From: Melieria omissa
Lineage: Eukaryota; Arthropoda; Insecta; Diptera; Ulidiidae
Length of the DNA: 64,000 nucleotides
Assembly (NCBI GenBank): GCA_963971225.1
Contig: OZ020269.1
Coordinates: 5,766,001 to 5,830,000, forward strand
Reading direction: 5' to 3'
A program made the position numbers and the translations under genes. Under the pieces are notes generated by a model that searched no databases, was not told where the DNA came from, and saw nothing but the letters and a program-made list of their open reading frames with translations. The number at the start of each line of letters is the position of its first letter. Position 1 is the stretch's first letter. Shown here piece by piece: positions 36,066 through 45,457 of the stretch.

Positions 36066-36492
36066 CCCATTGCTGCCTAATGGGTAACATTTTACCCATG
36101 AAAATTTATTTTTTTTTTAATCACAAAAAAGTCTATGTTTGAGATCTCCCAAAACCATTGATAGGGATAGTTAGGGTAGCCATCTAGCTAGAGTTACTAG
36201 ACTCCAAAAATCGTGAATTTTTCGGAGGTGGAAAATGTGGCGAAACGTAGTGGCCTTAGAACTTCTGCTTCCTAACTCACCTGCCAAAAATACAACTTTC
36301 GTTCACGTGTTTAGCTGATCACTTCACAAAGTACGGAAAAAAGCTACCATTGCTGTGTAATGGGCACAAAATACCTAATGAATATCTCAGCAACGTGCAG
36401 AGATATAAAACTGATCATTTTGGGTCACTTTAGGTCGTGTATGAAATTTTATCAAAATCGTATGGGCGGAACTGGTACCGGGCAGCAATGGG
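36066..36492. mobile_element. piggyBac-like MITE, 427 bp
   Basis: TTAA flanks both ends (36062-36065 and 36493-36496). The TIRs are CCCATTGCTGCC on the left and its reverse complement on the right. No transposase. It occupies most of the interval between genes B and C. It differs from the 19893/53113 family in its TIR sequence. Confidence 0.8.
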
Positions 36493-36700
36493 TTAAAGCC
36501 AGAGACCAAACCAATCCTGAGACCTCTGGTAAAATTGTTAACATCCATTCCGCACTGTCACTATCCATCCCACTACAAAAGATATATTTTTTGCTGTCCC
36601 GATATTGGCTGAAAGGGCATATCTCTTATGTCCCGGAAAAGTGCATCTTTCTTAATATTGGAAACTTTCGTCTGACATTTGAATATAGTGAATTGAATTC

Positions 36701-38526
36701 TTAGTGCTTTATTTGCTTTTTCATTTGTAACTCCTGTAGTTTTTGCCGTCGATGCTCCTCGTATTCCTTTGGATGCATCTTTTGACGATGGGCATACATA
36801 GGCGCGTTAGAGTTGAACGTTTTCGGACAGAAGGTGCAGGTATACACATTACCACCAATGTGTCTAGCCATGTGCTTCTGCAAGGGAAAACATAAATTAC
36901 TAAGGTGATGGTGTTCGGTGGGCTCCTCGTATTTGTTGGTTACTTTCAGTTCTGTGTGGTGTCTGAATGCCTTTGTACATATTGTGCACGCATGGCTGCG
37001 CTCCAACGTGTGCATGTACTTCATGTGGCGATAGTGCGCGTGCACTGATGGTGACTCCTTCTGGCATATGGGACAAATCTGCGGCGTTTGATACTTTTCT
37101 GTGTGCATTCGCTTCACATGCGTGGCGAGGCCGTACTTCGTTGATATTGATGTTCCACACACGTTGCAATTCACGGGACCAGATGCCACGCCTGCGTGTT
37201 CGTCCATGTGGCGTTTGAGCGCGTCGCGACCGCGAACTGATTTGCCGCAGACATCGCATATTTTCACATAAATCTTCAGATGTACCAGCCGTAAGTGCTG
37301 TGTCATTGTGAAATTGTTAGGGAATCTGCAAAGGAAGGTTGCAATAATTTATGTAACTATAATTTTATATTAATTCGCACGTCTTTTCACACTGCGGACA
37401 GGGGTGATGTCTCTGATCCTCGGGCACATGCGTAGAGGCATGTCGATCGAAAGATACACGGTGAGAAAAACGCTTGGAACAGATGTTGCATTGATATGTG
37501 CGCTTGTGGGCGCTTTCGTGGGTCTTGAGATGCACTTGCAGGCAATACTGATTAGCAGATACCTTACCGCAGGTCGGGCATTTGAAATACTCGGGGTCCT
37601 GGTGTGTGCGGATGTGGTCCACGAGCCATGTTCGTTTAAAAAACTTCCTGCCACAACAGAGCACGTAACCACGCCTGCCGTGCTGAATCCGAAAGTGGGT
37701 ATTCAATTTGGTGAAATTACTCAGCGGACTGTCGCACAGGCAACAGCTGAGTTTGAAGTGCTGCGAAATAATATTATCCAACTCCTTAGTGGGAACACGC
37801 TCTTTTGTTTGCTGGTCTACTTTTTTCACATCCTCTTTTCTCAATTCTACCTGAGATTCGTCTTCTTCGAGTTGGTCTTTAGGAGATAAGGGTCCAACTG
37901 TACTCTTGTAATCATCCCCAGTTGAACAGAAATTGGCATCTATGGGTTCCTCTTGTAGTGCTTCGTGTTTTATATCATCTACATCCGGTTCATTAAGCCC
38001 AGCATCGTTTTCAGTGCTGGACAGATGAATTGGATCAACTGCAACTGAAAGCTGTGCGTCCACAATGTGTGAATCATTTTCATGACTCGCTGATGGAACA
38101 GCTTTGCGCCGTGGTCGCCCTCGTCGCCGCTTTGGCGGTGGAAGGATTTCGGTTATGACTTCCTCTTGCTTGATCGGATCTGCTACTAGCGTTGAACGCG
38201 ACTGCAAAGCGGTGTGCGCACGTTCCACGCGTAAGAAAAATTCATGGAATGTATACACCGATTCCCAGCATTGCCGGCAAAGCACACAAACGTTGGAGGA
38301 CAATAAAACAGCGTCAATCTAAAAAGGCGATTGTACTTGCATCCGTGTTGGCCTAAGTAGTTTACGAATGGCTAATAAATATCAGCTAACCTACCAATGC
38401 ATTGAAATATTTTTCGACAGTCTGTTGCACTTGAAGCGATTTTCCTTCTGTTGAGCCGACGTCTATTTGATTGGCAGGATCACAAACGCGCTCCAAACAC
38501 AACAAACAACTGCTGAATTCAGCCAT
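36701..38526 (-). CDS. Zinc-finger gene C: ZAD + C2H2, Grauzone-like
   Basis: Exons 38395-38526, 37381-38318, 36944-37325 and 36701-36877 give 542 residues. ZAD cysteines are CLLC (7-10) and CRQC (exon 2), with the TFHEFFLRVERAH helix. An AT-hook-like KRRRGRPRR follows, then an acidic linker (DQLEEDESQVELRKEDVKK). About ten C2H2 fingers follow; the penultimate one is split by intron 3 and the link before the last finger is altered (ARHIGGNVYTC instead of [10 protein letters not shown]). Intron 2 is 55 bp. Intron 3 is 66 bp, a multiple of three and free of stops. AATAAA lies inside the last codons (36708-36713). It lies 766 bp from B and 251 bp from D. Confidence 0.93.
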
Positions 38527-38618
38527 AATCACGGATGTTTCTGTGGCTTCTAACACAACTGCAGTGCAATTTATGAGCCAGTCGAGTTTTGACAGCCACC
38601 GATAAGAGCGCTTCGTTC

Positions 38619-38639
38619 ACAGTGACTATCAAACTGTAG
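38619..38639. promoter_or_regulatory. Shared upstream motif, gene C
   Basis: CACAGTGACTATCAAACTGT about 93 bp upstream of the gene C ATG, in the 251 bp space between C and D. Same motif as for B and D. Confidence 0.45.
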
Positions 38640-38776
38640 GATGTGTTATTTTTTTATTACGAGGATTCCACATTACAAATATAAATTATTCATATTTTTT
38701 TTGTTTATATATACATATCTATGTATATATTTCAAACACTGTTTTGATGGTTCGGTGTATAAATATACAAATGTAT

Positions 38777-40839
38777 TTAATATATTAGAAGTCTGTTTTT
38801 AGCGCTACTTGTTGCCTCTTCACCTTCATTCTCTGACTCAACCGCCTTTTTAAGAGCACTTTGCTTTGGCAGTTGACTTTCTGCCCACTCCTTTGGATGC
38901 TTCTTTTTACGGTGAGCGTACATGTTCGCATTCGAATTGAAAGTTCTCGGACAGAAAGTACAGGTGTAAAGAACTTCGCCCGTGTGCGTGGTCATATGTT
39001 CCTGCAAAAGCGACATACATACATAATTAACTCCGTAAAACGTTTAGTGGTCGCGAGTTATAATTTTACCTTCAGAACTGTGGGGCGCTTGAAGGCTTTA
39101 TCGCATAGTGGGCAGGGATGGGAGCGCTTCATGCTGTGCATATACTTGATATGGTGTTGGTGTGCCTGAATGGATGGAGACACCTTGGCGCAAACAGGAC
39201 ACGTCTGCGGCGTTTGGTATTCTACCGTGTGCATTGTCTTCATGTGGCGGGCAAGCCCGTACTTGTTTGTTAGCGAGGCACCACAAATTTCGCATTGTAT
39301 GGGTGCTGCTTCCACACCCGCATGTTCGTCCATGTGGCGTCGCAGAGCATCGCGTCCTCGTATCAATTTGCCGCAAACATCGCATATTTTTGCGTACATG
39401 TTTAGGTGAACCAGCTTCAGGTGCTGGGTCATTGTGTAGTTTGTGGGAAACCTGAAATGATATGCGAATGTTATAAAACGCTAAACGAAAGACACGCGGA
39501 GACAATTGGCTCTTTTTAAAAAATTGTATTTTCCCTGTCTACAAGAAACATTGGGGAACGAATCTATTGCGCTACATTGGTAAACTAGCTTTTTGTCCTA
39601 AAAAACAAACCACACTGAAAGCGTGGCGTAAAACAGCCAACTGACAAACCCAAAATGTAAACATTAACTTTCATGCCTACGTTTTATCACATCGAGGGCA
39701 AGCGTGCGTCTTTTGATCTGCCGGCGCATGAGTCATGATATGCCGCATCAGTATTACTTTTCGAAAGAAACCCTTTGAACAAAAATCGCACTTGTAAATG
39801 CGATCGCGATTCAGATCGTGATTTTTCAGGTGCAGTTCCAAGCAGCGTCGATCAGACAGTGCCCTTCCACATCGCGGGCACTTGAAATACAGCGGGTCTT
39901 GATGCACATGAAGATGATCTACCAGCAAGCCCCGCTTGAGCAGCTTTTTGCCACAGCACCGAACGTAGCCGCGAGTCTGATGCTCCGTTCGAAAATGACT
40001 TTTCAGTGCAGAGAAATTTGCCAGCGGAACGCCACATAGGCAACAGGTAAGTTTAAAGTGTTTGGCTATGTATTCATCGGCGTTGAGCATTTTCATAGTT
40101 TGCACCGAGTAATTCTTCTTCGCTTGGCTTTGTAATTTTCTCTTTTTCGGCTCCAGTTCTGGTTCGCTATCAGACAGTTGATCTTTTGGCGAATAAGCAA
40201 CAGAAACCGGTTCCGATTCATTACCATCTGCTGAATAGTCCATATCTATGATTTTCTCTTGCAGAGCTTCATACTTGGCTTTGTCCAATCGCAAGTTGTC
40301 CAGTTCTGTGGCAGCGAGATGCAAGTTTTCAGCCTGCAGTTTGAGCTGAAGAGAAGGCAAGTCCAGTTTCTCTATTACCACCTTGCACTTTTGCATGGAC
40401 GAAATTTCAGGGATAGGGTTCACAGCAATCGTGCGGCGCGGTCGTCCCCGGCGTCGCTTAGGAGGAGGCGCAGTGTTCTCGGTTGCAAGTCCCTCGTCTT
40501 CTACAATTTCCGCCTTCACTTCCAAAAAGGTGACAGCTGCAAAGTGCGCACGCTGCACACGCAAGCAAAATTCGTGGAAGCCGAAGACCGTCTCCCAGCA
40601 AAGCCGACAAAGGATGCGCGCTGTAGGTGATGATGTCGTTGCATTAAGCTGTAAGATCAGTGATTGCCTTTAGTGTTCACGTAAGAGACTGAGGCCAACC
40701 AACTTACCTCTGTCTTGAAGTATGTTTCGAGAATTTGCGGCGCCTTCAGCTCCTGGCCCTCCGTTGAATCAATATCTACTTGACTGGAGGAAGCGGCAAT
40801 GGGCTCCAAGCACAGCAAACAACTTGATTCTTCGGACAT
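38777..40839 (-). CDS. Zinc-finger gene D: ZAD + C2H2, Grauzone-like
   Basis: Exons 40708-40839, 39681-40648, 39070-39451 and 38777-39001 give 568 residues. The start at 40839 ([10 protein letters not shown]) is chosen because it gives a 132 nt first exon as in B and C; an in-frame ATG 13 codons earlier (40878) is possible. ZAD cysteines are CLLC and CRLC, with the [13 protein letters not shown] helix. An AT-hook-like KRRRGRPRR and a longer linker follow (exon 2 is 968 nt, the longest of the four). About ten C2H2 fingers follow, then a unique acidic/Ser tail ([14 protein letters not shown]). Intron 2 is 229 bp, against 55-56 bp in the other copies; intron 3 has stops. Presumed nuclear DNA-binding regulator. 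Confidence 0.93.
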
Positions 40840-41000
40840 TGGTAACACTATATGAATGAAGTTTTCGTCTGACGACAAGGAAATCTTTCGATATTTTGCT
40901 GATTGCTGGTGGCCCGTGGTCGAAAACAGTAAACACGTATATCACCAGCGTATTTATTACAAGTTGAGTGAGATGTCCGAGAATTTGTTTAGTTTTACAG

Positions 41001-41010
41001 CACAGCTGTT
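41001..41010. promoter_or_regulatory. E-box, gene D promoter
   Basis: CACAGCTGTT lies about 162 bp upstream of the gene D ATG (40839) and next to the shared motif, whose core here is ACAGTTTGAC (the reverse orientation). Confidence 0.45.
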
Positions 41011-41014
41011 GATG

Positions 41015-41200
41015 TGACAGTTTGACAGTCGACGACATTTGCCGAATTAAGCGCCAACCACAATGCTCGAAGAGTGCCGCGGCGTCGTGTTCTATTATTG
41101 GTCGAACTGTGCACGTACGGAATGATGGCTTGCAGCAAAAGCGAAGACACCTTGCATTTCAAATAACCCATTGCTGATCATAGTGACTGTCAAACTGTAG
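41015..41200. promoter_or_regulatory. Shared upstream motif, gene D (two copies)
   Basis: TGACAGTTTGACAGTC at 41015-41030 and, in the other orientation, TAGTGACTGTCAAACTGTAG at 41181-41200. The second copy is next to AACCCATTGCTG, which is like the end of the 36066 MITE. Confidence 0.4.
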
Positions 41201-42987
41201 ATGCTAGCAATAGTAAACTTAAAACTGTAAATTGACTGTAGTGATTACTGCAACCATTTTCCCCTAACAGATTTTTATAGCTGATGTTTTTTAATTAAAC
41301 ACCAATCACCAATACACTACTTAAAATACCCTCCATTTTAAGTAAACTGAACAAAGCAGCAATTGAAAAGAATTGGCGCTGACGCCATTGGGGCAACGCA
41401 CTTTTTAATTCCTTAAAGCCTTTTCAACTTTGCCAAAGCATTAATTGCAATCAAGTCGAATCAGTTGCGCTTATATTTAGTTATTTCTCGCTGTCGTTGA
41501 ATTGCTCGCAAATGAGCTCAAGCTGTTAATTGTAAAAGCTGCAGACATATTCTTCTTCATTACAAATTGTCAAGACGTTTTATATCTTTGTTTGCCATTG
41601 TGCTGTTTGTTTTCTGTTAGCAATTTGTAAACGCAGTTATTTACAACTTGGCTGGAATTTCAATTTGCTTACGTTGTAAATTTCCTGCCGGAACCTAATC
41701 GAGCAATTGTGTTTTAAGAATTTCAATAATTTGCCTTGATTTACGCTGTCAAGCAAATGAAGTGCTTAAATTTACGAAAAGAGAAATAAAAGCGGAGTTG
41801 AAATTTTTCACACAGAATGAGTGTGTGAGATTTGTTTGTTTTTAAAGGAAATTTGTAGAACACATGAGGCGTTAGTGTGAGTCAAATTTAATTTTGTTAT
41901 ACATATATTTAAAAATATACATATATTTAAAAATATGGAAATCTTAAAAGGCCTCAGGGGTAAAAAACCGAAATGAGTGGGGAAATACAAATTTTTTTAG
42001 TTTATATATACATAAATGATATGATCATTTTGGGGGGGTTTTGAGTAAAATTTTTGAACCGAATACCATTCGAAACCATATTTTGAAATAGCAATTTTTG
42101 TGTTTGTGTGGGGTTTGAATCTCCAAACCCCCTGTGAGCGCCACTGGTGCATAAATATAAATAAAATAAAAATAATTTCCAACTTATTATCTAAACATTA
42201 AAATAGAAAGTAGTTAAACACGTTAAGTTTGTGCATCGATATCAGTATTTTTTAGTCGAAACAAAGCGGATAAAAAAGTAAAAGCTTTCAACTTAATGCC
42301 TTAATTTTTTTAATCCGAAATACGCCTTTTTAAAGAATATTTATTACACTTTGTAGCATTCGGGATTCTTTGTACAAATAATAAAACAACGAAAAAAGAG
42401 TGAAAATACTTTGTCTTTAGCATTTGTGTTAGCATTGCCGTTGCGTTTAAATTATTGTTTTTGTTTTTTTTGCAACACTTAAAATGAATTGGTTAAGTTG
42501 TGTTACCGTCATATATTATGTCAAATTTAATTATAATTGCAAACATACATACGAGTTCACACAATGCGTTTATATGTATTTGTGCTGCAATATAATGTAT
42601 ATATGTATTTGTTAGGGACAGCCAATAACAGTCGGCACCTGCAGCGCTGAACGCATTAATTACACACCTTTTGAATTGCCTCGAAATTGGCTAATTTTGT
42701 TTGGCACAACTTTTAAAAACCTCACTTAACAAAGCACAACAACAAAATAAGAGAACACCGTAAAAGGTGAAAGTGAAAACCCAAACGGGCGGAGGGAGGA
42801 AAAAGGGTGCTTTCTCTCGTTTGAGCAGTTGAATTATGTGTGTTGCACACTTGAAGACAATTGGTAGGAATTTTATTTTACTTTAAGCCCGTAGGCGGAA
42901 ATCTCCATAGATCCCGATGGGCCGATGTTCATCGTCTTCTTTTTCTCCTATTTGGTGCTTAACCGTTGATTCTTCTTGGTGCACTGG
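41201..42987. other. Non-coding; possible truncated MITE end near 42140
   Basis: AT-rich. CAGTGGCGCTCACAGGGGG (complement of about 42126-42146) with GGGTTTGG next to it looks like one end of a hAT-type MITE; no matching second end is clear. No host gene. Confidence 0.4.
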
Positions 42988-42995
42988 ATTGAGCA

Positions 42996-43589
42996 CAGGG
43001 GCGTAGCCAGAACTTGGTCATGGGAGGGGTTAAAAAAAAATTATTTGCCAATTTAGTATTAAATTTTTTTTTAAGTACACTGCACCTTAAAAACAACCAA
43101 TATTAAGTTTTGCTTTAAAGTTGGTAAAAATTTAACAAAAACATTTCAATTGATGGACCAAGTTTATGGTGATGATCGTTTATCCCTTGGCAGAGTTCAG
43201 GAGTGGTTTAAATTTAAATTTAAAAACGATTGTCAGGACATAAATGATCCAATGATCCAGGACATTAATTGTACCCACCCGGGTGATCTTTTTCATGATT
43301 CATGTTCAACATCTGCCAGAGTATTTATCCAAAATTGATATGTATTAGTTCGACTTACTGAACAAATTCGAAAGTAGTTTTCAATAACACAAACAAAAAA
43401 ATAGTTGTGGAAATATTATTAATGTTTTTTGTTATTTTTGTTATTTTGTATACCAAACACCAACACGGGTGATCCAAGGCACTTCCGCCACAACTTTGAA
43501 TAATATCCACAAAATGTTTTTTACGTAAATAATTATAGACCTTGGAAGGGGTTTTGACACCCAAAACCCCTCCCTTGGCTACGCCTCTG
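42996..43589. mobile_element. hAT-like MITE, 594 bp, 8 bp TSD
   Basis: Perfect 8 bp duplication ATTGAGCA (42988-42995 and 43590-43597). Ends CAGGGGCGTAGCCA on the left and, complemented, CAGAGGCGTAGCCA on the right. No hAT transposase inside. Part of the interior (43150-43260) resembles mariner transposase, see that entry. Confidence 0.85.
43150..43265 (+). pseudogene. Mariner transposase HTH-like fragment in the hAT MITE
   Basis: The translated segment DQVYGDDRLSLGRVQEWFK, followed by FKNDCQDINDPM, resembles the end of the mariner DNA-binding domain (YGD...LS...V..WF.RFK.G.EDVEDDP pattern). It is not complete and has no start or catalytic part. It is presumed to be a fossil caught between the hAT ends. 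Confidence 0.5.
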
Positions 43590-43597
43590 ATTGAGCA

Positions 43598-43945
43598 TAT
43601 CTTGTAAAACATTTCATCGTCGAATTGCTCAATTCAATTTTTGGGCTGGAAGTCTTCTACCGACTTCTTTAAAGCCAGAACGTCTGCTGCTAATTTAACT
43701 TAGTTTCAAAAAGTCCCTTAACTAAAGGCTGCCATAATTCCTATTTTCATTTTCATTTAAGCATATGTAAATATTTAATTGGACTATGAGGTGCTAACTA
43801 TGCACATATTTTCTGGAAAAAAATTAGAGCAAACCTGAGTAGACACTGCGAGTAATGATAAACCAAAATTGTAAAGATTGCGCCCATAATGCAATATCGC
43901 AAGGATTGTGTGTTGGCGCGCATGTAACCAACCTCTATAATACAT
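43598..43945. other. Non-coding, no feature recognised
   Basis: Short AT-rich gap between two MITEs. Confidence 0.4.
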
Positions 43946-43947
43946 TA

Positions 43948-44353
43948 AGATGGGTCGCACTCCATACAAAATAAAAATCACGTTTCAGTCACCACCTAAA
44001 AATAAAATTCAGAGTGTTTAATGACTATTTGGAAAATATTGCGATTCTGAGGTAAACCAATTGTGAGCGGTTTTGCTTCAAAAATACCTCTAATTATCAT
44101 GTTTTTTGGGTGTAACTTTTTTGTTGTTGGACATTTTCGAATATTTTGGTTAGATAAACTTTCAGGAGTTCTTGGATTGCACATATTTTGTAAACTTTTT
44201 TTTTGGTAATTTATTGAGTTAACATGATAATTAGAGGTATTTTTGAAGCAAAACCGCTTACCTCAGAATCGCAATATTTTCGAAATATTCATTAAACACT
44301 CTGAATTTAATTTTTAGGTGGTGACAACACCAATTTTTTTTCGCGACCCACCT
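43948..44353. mobile_element. Long-TIR MITE, 406 bp, TA target site
   Basis: Ends AGATGGGTCGC (43948) and, complemented, AGGTGGGTCGC (44353), both next to TA. Inside, long arms of about 115 bp match inversely (shared ACCTCTAATTATCATGTT and AATATTGCGATTCTGAGGTA). The left arm has a small insertion. No coding frame. Confidence 0.75.
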
Positions 44354-45269
44354 TATAATACATATGTATGTACAATTTTTGCAAGCTACATGCACATATA
44401 TACATATGTATATACATATGCTACATATATATGCACTAGCAATCGTGTGCCGATATCAATTATAGCAAACATTTTGACAGTATTGCTAATTTACGAGGAA
44501 TTTCGTTAATATAAAACATGCCAACCTAAAGCACACACACACACACACACACATAAAATCTTGCATAAGTATGTCATGTACATTTATCCGTTTTTGCGCC
44601 GAAAGATGCCAAACATATAACACATATGACCAAAGAAACAAAAGCAACACATGAATAGCCCATATTTTATTGCTATTAACAAAGATAACTGTCGGCCAGT
44701 GTGCGACGAGGCTGGTGGCCGAGGTAATGGTGGCCAACAGTTGGCACATTGTAATCGAAGTGGATTTTCGGATAATCTCTTCTTTAGGGCCACGCGCTGT
44801 GTCGGCACGAATGCACAGACAGGACCAATATTTGTGTAAACAAACAACGCACACAAACACATCCATTTGGCGGTCAACGTGTGCGGCCGAGCTACACTGG
44901 GAAAATAAAATTACAGTGGTGAAGGATGAGACGGCCAACTCTTGCAAATTACAATTACAAAGCTTAACTAACGAATTAATTAAGTAATTAAATATGTTTT
45001 TGTTGTTGTCTGTAAATACATAATTTGCATTTAAAGAATTCAGACTTAGATTTAAACCCAACTAAAATCTATAGCAAAAATAAATAACCTATGTACCGCC
45101 AAGAGTAGAAAAGAGCAATAATTATTGTATTATTTTACGCGCCTTTTTCGGTGTATACTTTTAGGGTTTGCTATAAACGCCAAACTTAATAAATTTTGGA
45201 CAGAAGGCTATAATTTTTTCCAATCAAATTTATACCCAGTCAAGTTCATATATGAACACAACTTAACGC
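44354..45269. other. Non-coding with simple repeats
   Basis: A TATG/CATA simple tract lies near 44363-44430, and a CA microsatellite at 44530-44554. The 191-codon open frame at 44486-45061 (minus) runs through the CA repeat and has no recognised domain. Confidence 0.45.
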
Positions 45270-45270
45270 A

Positions 45271-45304
<34 letters not shown>
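45271..45304. repeat. GATA/TATC microsatellite, LINE 3' tail
   Basis: About eight tandem AGAT units, directly after the LINE 3' UTR; some non-LTR clades end in short tandem repeats instead of poly(A). Confidence 0.85.
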
Positions 45305-45305
<1 letters not shown>

Positions 45306-45457
45306 TATTCTTTATTCAATTGTTTAACAAATATTACAGAAATAATTTAATTAACAATAGATAACATTTCTGATAAAGAATTTACGACAATGACCTTTAA
45401 GTCGTCTGTCGGAAAAAAGGAAAATACATTACTCTAACATAAAGATATACATACATA

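Noticed and set aside
40837..40878. Upstream in-frame ATG as start of gene D
   Set aside because: Not excluded, but the second ATG gives the 132 nt first exon shared with B and C and a ZAD start matching the paralogues.
41051..41113. 20-codon frame with good ATG context divergent from gene D
   Set aside because: Too short, no convincing splice donor after it and no downstream exon found.
42130..42146. hAT-type end as a full MITE
   Set aside because: Only one end is recognisable, so no element was delimited.
44486..45061. 191-codon open frame, minus strand
   Set aside because: Runs through a CA microsatellite and shows no recognisable domain; opposing frames of similar length exist.
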